NCBI RefSeq assembly: GCF_001949145.1
Contig: NW_019091417.1
Span: 1,306,275-1,370,274 of the forward strand
Direction of reading: 5' to 3'
DNA: 64,000 nt
Source of the DNA: Acanthaster planci
Lineage: Eukaryota; Echinodermata; Asteroidea; Valvatida; Acanthasteridae
How positions within the stretch are numbered: position 1 is the stretch's first letter; the number at the start of each line of letters is the position of its first letter. Made by a program: the position numbers and the translations under genes. The notes beneath the pieces were generated by a model that saw only the letters and a program-made list of their open reading frames with translations, was not told where the DNA came from and searched no databases. Below are positions 56,454 through 64,000 of this stretch, piece by piece.

Positions 56454-59400
56454 ATGAAGTTTCTGCTGCTGTTGCTGAGCGTGGTCCTGGTCCATACTGG
56501 ACTGGCTCCACTCCATAAATCAAATCACCGGTCTGTTCCCGACAGCTGGATCATTAAGATCAAGGTAAGTTAATTAAGGTTGACTTTATAATGTGCAACA
56601 TTTTTGTCCTTGAAGAGAGTTACCAACACATTAATGCAGGCCCGTTGCCTGACCAGAGACGGGGGGGTTCGTCAAACCCGAAAGTGGAACTTTAGGCACT
56701 GTGAACACATATTTTTATACAAAGACCTATCGCAATGTGCTTTGGAAAACAACATTGAAAAGTTGTATGTCTGTCGCTAACCAAAGGTTGCATGTAAGAC
56801 TTGTACACTGTAATTTTCAATATTGAATAAACTTAACAAATATACATTGATTTCAAACACTGATATTTGCCGGAACATTTTGACGGTACATATGACTAGA
56901 GATTCATTCATTAATATGCAGAATCGTGGTCTCTTGAGCTTGAGAATCAACGTATAAGCCGTAGCTTGAACGCCAAATATACGGTATATTTAAAATATTT
57001 GGTACACAAAAAAGACCAACAAGCGGAACTCAGAAGCGAGCGGGGGAGGGTTCGTTCGAACCCCTCTAACCATCCAGCCTACGGGCCTGTAAAGATAAAG
57101 CATAGTGCCCCCGGAGTTGTAGACTCCAGTCACTTGACTTGGACTCGAGTTGCTAGTTTTGTGACTCGTGACTTGACTCGCAACTATCAGTTTTTGACTT
57201 GTGACTTGACTTGGACTTGCACATTATGAATCGTTACCACCTCTGGTGCCCCCTGTTGGAAAAAGCAGTGGTCCGCAGGGGACCACGGGCTAACCGTATA
57301 CGCTTAGAGACAAGCAAAATTATGCAGAATCTTGCTGGATTCGACACGGGTCACAGCTAAAGTTCTGCTAGAAGAAAGTTCTTCAGAATGCATTTGCCTT
57401 ACAGATAGATAGTAAGTGGCACAAAACTTAGAGGATTTCAATTTTGTTTTTTAACACTGTAGGATTTCGACCAAGTGGACCAAGTTGCTGATGACATTAT
57501 CAGCCAGTTCGCTAGAATTCGTAGCCCAATCCCTTCAATGACCAAGCTTCGTCATCTTTTGCCTGTCATTACAATGAAAATCCCAGCATTCCTTCTCGAC
57601 GAGGTAGCATTTCTATACCTCTCTCTTATTTTTCATTACAAAGCTTGAGTTTTGTAAATCTCACGTTATGCTCTTATTCAAAGTTACCACGAAGTGCATG
57701 CCAGTCTTGGTGTTAGAGACATTGTGCTATGTAATCAATATAACATAAAGTGAGAGCGCGCGTGTGATTGCAGTCTGTGACGGTTGTAAGAATGCACAAA
57801 ACATAATTCATATGAAACATTCTGTGATCGATAAGAGCTTTTAAAGTATAAATTCACTTTATCTGAGTCTTAACCGTCAATATTCAACCATCCCTAAACT
57901 ATCGCAGATCCGCGCCATTGACGGCATCGAGTACATTGAAATGGATTATATCGTTCCGCTTGCTGCCTACCAAAACAATCCACCGTGGGGCCTTGACCGC
58001 CTTGATAGTCGCTCGGGAGTGGATGGATTTTATAACTACAATCCTAGTGGTAAGTCAATCCGAAAAGCAGCAGAAGGGCATAAAATGATGTTAAAACTTT
58101 CAATGCGTCCTAAGAGCCCGTTATATTTTTGCGGTTAGTCATGCATCTTTTGAGAGATAATTTTCTTGAGTCAGCCTGTAGCGGGCATTTGTCACTTTCC
58201 TCATGACACTCCAATAAAGGATGTCACATTTATCTGTAAGCACAGTAGAAATATATCTCTTTTGCCAGCACCAAATTACAGGAAACCGTGTATGGTTAAT
58301 ATCCGATCAAATGTGTTCCAAAATTTGTAAAAATAGGCTGTGTCTGAATTTCGTGGCTTGGGTTTAACATTATACAGGACCTTACAGGTAATTGAAAATG
58401 CAACAGCACTTTAATGGAACGTTAAGGCCACATCTCATTCGTCCGAGGGCTTTGGGGTCACCTTTCTATTGTGTAGAATTATTCCTTTTCTTATTTAGTG
58501 CAGGGAAAGGGAGTGGATATATACGTTGTGGATACCGGGGTCCAAGTCACCCACAAGGCCTTTGGCGGGAGAGCCTCTGTGCTGTACGGACTGCCAGACA
58601 ACCGCGGTCATGGAACTCACTGCGCCGGCATAGCAGCTGGTGACGTCTACGGGCTGGCTCGTGAGGCTAAAATCTACAGCCTTAAAGTGTGCGATCCATG
58701 GTGCTCAGTAGGGGATATGGTTAAAGGTGAGTCTTGTCAACCTATGAAGAAAAATTACCTGAAGGAAAAGCTGAAATGTCGATTGTTAGTTAGGGTTTGG
58801 TAACTGCTTGACAAGTACTTCGGTTAAAGCTGGTTCCTTCATGAATTGAAATATGGTGTTGTTGTTTTTTTCATTCAAGCATTTAACGTTGCAAAGGCAC
58901 ACGGTGGCAGTAAAGGTGGAGTTGTGTCTGTATCTATCGCTGGACACAAATACGCCGGTGCTCTCACCGATGGTGTCAATTTACTGTGGGCTAACGGTTA
59001 CCTAGTGTCTTACCCTGCGGGCAATGAGGGTATCGACGCCTGCATTATGCATCCACAAAAAGGTGACAAGGTAAGCTTTTAGAAGAATTTGTATTTCAAG
59101 CTTTCATATTCAAGCAGGGATGCGAAAGTGTTAAAGGCCGGGGAGAGGTTACATTGATCTCTAATGGGCCCATTGATTCATGTTTTACTACTTAGAGACC
59201 CATTTATTATGCGATATTTAACATTCGATGGTATAAGGATCCCGCATGATGCCACAGTTCCGTGGCCAGTAATTGAATGCCTTATGAAGCTCACGAAACG
59301 ACAGAAAATTGTAATTTACCCGTATAACTCTCTTCTTGTTGCAGCTCATTGTAGCTGCAGCTTCAAATAAGTACGACAAGCGACCAGGCTGGTCCACCTG

Positions 59401-60231
59401 GGGCCCCTGTGTCGATATCTTTGCGCCCGGCGTGGGCATCCTAAGCGCTGCCTACAGCAAGGCCAGCAATACCAGTTCAGTAGTCATGAGTGGTACCTCA
59501 ATGTCTTGCCCTCATGTGTCAGGTACGATGAGTTTTAATAAACACTTAGTTTAAAAAATGGGTTTTGGGAGTTAGAATGGTGTGAAATATCTGCTAGGTT
59601 TAACCTTTGATGGTGGTTTCGCCTCTCACAATTGTTGAATATCCTTCACGGACATTGTTATTAACCTTGATTGTTAATCCAAGATCTACACGTATGCCGA
59701 TAAATTGTTTTAACTGCTACTTTTTGCAGGAATTCTGCCAATAACGTTCTTTGTTGCTTTCCATATGTTTTCAGAACTGTTCAGCGAACTATTAACCTTT
59801 ACTGTTTACAGGTGTGGCTGCCCTGCATTTTGGTCAGCAGGGTAGCAGTGCCACGCCTGCATCAGTGAAGAAGGCCATTCTGGACAGTGCTACCAAAGAC
59901 GTCATCAGTAACGCCAATGGCACCCCTAACCGACTTCTTTATGTCAATGTAAGTCTCACATGTAGACTCATACTGTCTCCAATGATTGTGCATTCGTTAC
60001 AATATTAAAAGGGCAATCTGTAACTCTAGCGATGGCTGCAAAGGAAGGGATTATTTTCTATTGAGAGTTCTCTATTATTTATTTCAAGTATTTCTCTACT
60101 GTGCATGCCTGTATTTTTCTTCTTATTGTTCAGAATATGTAACAATAGCTTGTAAACTGTGCATCGCAGCATAAAACCAGCATAATAAATGTATACCATA
60201 AATGTTCTCCAATGTTTTATTACAGTTCTAA
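56454..60231 (+). CDS. Secreted proteinase K-like subtilase P3 (S8 with I9 propeptide)
   Basis: Exons: 56454-56564, 57463-57603, 57908-58049, 58499-58726, 58880-59070, 59345-59522, 59812-59948, 60226-60231; 377 aa with the same phases as P1 and P2. Signal peptide [16 protein letters not shown]9 propeptide, mature start near [12 protein letters not shown]. Asp143 (VDTGV), His169 (GHGTHCAG), Asn256 (PAGNEG) and Ser323 (GTSMSCPH) are present. The residue two before the oxyanion glycine is Pro where P1, P2 and most relatives have Ala (SYPAGN), which might alter the active-site loop. The stop is TTC TAA as in P1. Intron 1 is enlarged to about 0.9 kb by a TIR element and a GACTTG repeat. Closest relative in the window is P2. 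Confidence 0.93.
56637..57089. mobile_element. Non-autonomous TIR element in P3 intron 1
   Basis: Left end CAGGCCCGTTGCCTGACC and right end, read on the other strand, CAGGCCCGTAGGCTGG; both are followed by a GGGGTTCG..AACCC block. The termini belong to the CAGGSCCGTAGCCAGG type of hAT-like elements. I could not find a clean target duplication. It has no transposase. P2 intron 1 lacks it. Confidence 0.6.
57118..57227. repeat. Degenerate GACTTG / GACTYG simple repeat
   Basis: ACTTGACTTGGACTCG, TGACTCGTGACTTGACTCG and TGACTTGTGACTTGACTTGG follow one another. It is a tract built on GACTTG hexamers with interruptions, beside the TIR element in P3 intron 1. Confidence 0.75.
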
Positions 60232-60846
60232 GCGATGAGTGCAGCCACTCGCCAGGAGAGAGAAAAAGGTGAACCTGCAAAGTATCATTAATTCCAACTA
60301 AGGTAGATTCTTCCATTGGTCTGCTCATACACAAAACGTAATTTTCCTTTTAAAATTCAAGTTTAAAACTTACTTTAAAGCTTTCAAATGTTTTCTTCCG
60401 TGTTTGTTTGTGTGGGCATCCTATTCAATACATTAGAAACGTTTTGAATTCATCTGCACTGACAAAATAACCTTGCGCCTATCTATCTTCAGTACATGAA
60501 GAGAAATTACTGGCGCAAGAAATTGCAACACTACAAAAGGTCATCAATGTTAGTAAAAGCATCTTTGTCATGTTTAGTTTTTTCTCTTAAATCTGCCCTC
60601 TTTCAGGAAGTTTTCTCTTGAACATTTACATTTTCAAGCAAATACCAAGTTTCAGTTTCAAAGTTTAAGAAACTTATTGACTGAAGGTGACAATGCTTTT
60701 TAACTGTATTTGCCTATAATAAACAAATGAAACTTTGCTTTAAACACTGTTAAGTGTCGAATTTGAATGTCTAAATGAATTTGTTTTCTTCCTTTGTTGC
60801 AGAAAATTAAGTACCAAAATCACATGTACATTTACCTTTCATTCTT

Positions 60847-62280
60847 TTGTTGTCCGTCAAGCAATTTCTCCCTTGAATAATGTACAAGTGTGAAGATAGG
60901 AGGTCACCGCTCAAGAGTTGCAACGGAAGACCAAGTATTTTCAGATGTTACCCATAACAGATTGGATAACTTTCTGGAAAAAATTCTTCAGAAATGTCAA
61001 GACAAGAAATGATATACTCCAACCAATCATTTGATTCGGTTGAATTTGTTCAACTAAACACTTTGTTGGTGAACGCAGTTTCAGTGAAATGAAATGCATT
61101 GTGGTGCAGGATACATTGTTCACATGCGTTCGTAAAATCTGTTACCGCTGTATAACGAATTAATTGTTGCCTTTTGTGACGGTTCCACCCCAGTGGAACT
61201 TTTACAAGTTCTTATAGTCGTACATTAACTTTTACAGCTCTTGCCTGCTGTGTAGGGGTCCATGGTGTTTTGCACACCCAAGAGGCTGGTGGCTTCCGAG
61301 GCGGAACATACACGCTCGTCAAGTGTGAGAACGCGCGAGTAGGTGTTGCACAGGGCGTTATCACCACAATGCGTGTAATCACTAATATAATCTAGATGTC
61401 TTCAATTTGCAGCACGACTTAGCTTAAGTAAACAAAAGCAAAATATCAGCTTCTGTCCTGCGACATTGTTACAGTGGAGACAAACAAACATGCTGCCTAT
61501 CACTTTGCCGTCCTGTCTCCTTCCCACCATGACTTTGTATTGAATGGGTTGATATTCTAGCCGATAACCGATTTTCTAGGAGAATTTTGAGGAGGCCCAT
61601 CCTGACTAGTTAGTGTTTTGCAAGTAATATTGATATTTTCTGTTGGATTTGCGATAACCTAAAAATCGTTGCTAAGTGACAGTGAAGTCTTAAACACAGA
61701 AATTAATCTAGTTGAGTATTTCATTTCTTGTTTTCACAACGTCGCATCAAAGTTCTCTGTATCAGTTTCTCGCTGGTATAATATCAAATATGGAGCAGAA
61801 TAACAAGTACGCGTAGTATTGTTTAGTCTTTTCAATGAGATTCAAACGCCTTGGAAATAGAATTACTCATGAAATATAAAATGAATATAATTGAATAAGT
61901 GATTTGCAAATAAGGACAGCTTGTAAATGTTTCTGTGTGAAGACTGGGTTGATTTTGCAGTGGATGAAAGGAATTAAAACAGACTCGCGGACTTCACCCT
62001 AACAGTCCTCAGCCCTCCAATTTCAATATGATTTTTACACACCTCATAGGGCTTCGGGGTAATCAGTACATGTACCAGATCTACAGTGCCACTCATACAC
62101 ACGCATGCCGAGTTCTTTTAATTCAGTTACATCAAAACACGGCATCGTTTCCATCACTAACCTGTCTCGGCCCATAAGGCTGGCTGTTATTCAGTTTGCG
62201 TGGTTACGCATGCGCATTGGCCTTCACTGTGCAGCTCTCGAATTACGCTAGCAGACGACGCAAGGCGATATTTCCTGCAT
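60847..62280. repeat. Duplicated intergenic block D3 (downstream of P3)
   Basis: Starts with TTTTGTTGTCCGTCAAGC and a single ACCGCTCAAGAGTTGCAAC motif, then jumps directly to GTTACCCATAACAGATTGG (60950), so the roughly 2 kb present in D2 between 51610 and 53680 is missing. It continues through the intact hAT target site (61061-61080), TATAAC (61151), ACAGTGGAGAC..CATGCTGCCTATCAC, and GCATGCGCATTGGCCTTCACTGTG near 62210. It is the shortest and most diverged copy. Confidence 0.7.
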
Positions 62281-62548
62281 TGGGGCCCTATAATAAAAAC
62301 TGGCCACTTAATAACAAGCCCCACAGTCTTCAGTATTTAGAGAGTTCCTGATATTTTCTTCGTGTGTATCCCCTTGGGAACACTCCAACTGAATTGGTGC
62401 CCAATTTCTGGACGTCTCCATGTTTAAAATTTCGGACTTAAAGTGGTTTCCTGTGGTTGGGCCATTAATGCTGATGGCAAAACTGTATGGCAAACATAAC
62501 TGGGTACTACCACCATTACTGTATAACCACCTTGACTACTCAAGTTCC

Positions 62549-62726
62549 CAAGACGGGCGATTCCCAATAGTGCGCCTCCAAGAGTGTGTGATGCATTGGC
62601 CAATCACAATGCGCGGAAGCGGCCCTTTCCAAACGCACTTTGGGTCAACAGATTTCGCACATCGTGATTGGCCAAAGCGTGGCAAACTCTTGGAGGCGCA
62701 CTATTGAAAATCGTCCGTATTCAAGA
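62549..62726. repeat. Long inverted repeat (fold-back element)
   Basis: The left arm (CGGGCGATTCCCAATAGTGC, then GCGCCTCCAAGAGT and TTGGCCAATCAC, to about 62614) pairs with the right arm (from GTGATTGGCCAA through ACTCTTGGAGGCGCACTATT to AATCGTCCG). Arms are about 60-65 bp with roughly 40 bases between them. It looks like a MITE or hairpin-forming element. A half-copy is at 63238. Confidence 0.8.
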
Positions 62727-64000
62727 CAGTTGTTGTAAATTTCCAGCTTGCTTTTGATTAAAGCATACAGTATTAAGGCAGGACATGCAACCTTAGCGCG
62801 TGTAACAAGTTTCACCCCCCCCCTTTCGGTCCACCCCTTTAGGCCTATTTACAAGTATTATGCGCACTACAACTATCTTGCTACCCCCGGAATACAAAAT
62901 AGATCGTGCCAAACGTTTTGGAGCAATCGTGTACACGTGATTTTGCGGTAGTTTTGTTCCAGCCATTCCAAATGAAGACGTAGGCAGCGTTCAACCTGTC
63001 TGAATGCCTGTCGTCGTATAACGTAAGTTTCTTGTCTTACCATTACATGGTAATTGGTGTCCATTTGTTAATGTCATTGTTAACATTGTGTGAAAAAATG
63101 TTACTATTAGTCGAAAACGGTTGTGTGTGCATTTACTGTGATCGGAACATTCTCTGATCGAAAAGGAAAACGCAGCGAATATTTTGAGTGCATGAGAGTG
63201 GAGCTGAGTGTGACAGAGACCGGTGTTAATTTGCCTAAAGCGTGGCAAACTCTTGGAGGCGCCCTGCCTGATGCAGCAGGGTGCCGTAGGCAAATCGATG
63301 GAAGCTTTCACCGATTGGCCTGATTCGCCAGTTTGGCAAATTAAGCGCCAAAAACGTTTGTCCTGGCAACGACAAAAATCACCTTATCGGTGCTGTATAC
63401 CACACATTCCAAGAACTAAGATGAAGATGAAGAAATTAACGTTAGTTCTATGTTTCCCTGATTTTCCATCTCGTGAAAATTAAAAGGTTTAAGGAATTTG
63501 ATTCTGATCGTTTTCTTCTCAACAAAGAATTTAGGTTCTTGAAATAACATTATGAATGAAGTGTATCCTTCACACCGAATCCAAATATATTTTTGACAAT
63601 ACTGAGCTTGATATCTACAGTTTGGTGCAAGTGAGGATTTGCATAATGGCATATACTTACAGAAAATTGTTAGTTCCTCATCAAGCTGGATAAATTGAAA
63701 TTGTTGAGGAAAACCTGAATCTCGTAACAAATATTGAAGTTGAGAAGTTTGATTCAAGACTCGAGATCTTTGTAAATATTGGTAATAGTCTAATTTGGTA
63801 TAGATACTTAAAAACTGTATTATTTCCTTGTTTCTGTCGTCATTTCTTTCTGCCTTGAGCTTTAAGTTTATTCATCCAGGGTCAGCACTTGCTAAAAGTT
63901 CAGGAACCTGAAGTTAGTGATGACAGCACGAAAATATCGTCGTGAAGGCCTTACCGAGAATCAACGTAGATATAATGTGGGGTTGTTAAATCGTGATACG
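62727..64000. other. 3' end of window, no gene recognised
   Basis: Apart from the repeat arm at 63238, no exon, RNA gene or domain was recognised on either strand. The sequence is AT-rich from 63420 on. Whether a fourth protease copy follows beyond the window cannot be told. Confidence 0.5.
63238..63262. repeat. Second, partial copy of the fold-back element arm
   Basis: AAAGCGTGGCAAACTCTTGG followed by AGGCGC is identical to 62674-62699 in the fold-back element. The other arm is not found nearby, so this is a solo arm or a truncated copy. Confidence 0.7.

Overview
The window is animal (metazoan) nuclear DNA. It has short exons separated by GT-AG introns, AATAAA signals, TATA boxes, hAT-type DNA transposon relics and an 891-base assembly gap. 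The gene content (a SYT15-type synaptotagmin, Wnt8, and a tandem family of secreted proteinase K-like subtilases), the compact introns and the frequent ACATGTAC words fit a marine invertebrate deuterostome such as an amphioxus, hemichordate or echinoderm. The sequence alone does not let me choose among these.

Layout. (1) 1-13.6 kb: no gene recognised; a 62-bp tandem duplication and a tRNA-like SINE relic. (2) 13.6-20.2 kb, + strand: seven coding exons of synaptotagmin-15, ending in the family's WHxL tail; the start-codon exon is not identified. Its linker carries five RRxS motifs. (3) 20.2-27.9 kb: SYT15 3' UTR, then no recognisable gene. (4) 27.9-31.1 kb, + strand: a complete six-exon Wnt8 gene (341 aa). 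(5) 32.2-33.7 kb, - strand: a single-exon ORF of about 497 aa with no family I recognise, tail-to-tail with Wnt8. (6) 33.7-40 kb: intergenic, with an hAT-like terminus.

(7) 40-60.3 kb, + strand: three complete tandem secreted subtilases (S8, proteinase K-like, with an I9 propeptide), called P1, P2 and P3 here. Each has a TATA box, a tiny non-coding first exon and eight coding exons with identical intron phases. All three keep Asp/His/Ser and the oxyanion Asn. (8) Each protease is followed by a related non-coding block (D1, D2, D3).

Array history. P2 is closest to P3 in coding sequence and promoter, whereas D1 is closest to D2 and shares an hAT MITE that D3 lacks at an intact empty site. This mosaic suggests the last duplication copied a [D + protease] unit of about 8-9 kb, not [protease + D]. 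A truncated piece of protease exon 4 lies between P1 and D1 and may mark an older breakpoint. D2 later gained an 806-bp TIR element; P3 intron 1 gained another. P2 has a 17-residue C-terminal extension because one base interrupts the stop codon used by P1 and P3.

Functional links: SYT15 would act in membrane trafficking, Wnt8 in embryonic patterning, and the proteases in extracellular or digestive proteolysis. There is no sign that the three groups work together; only the protease array is a co-evolving local unit.
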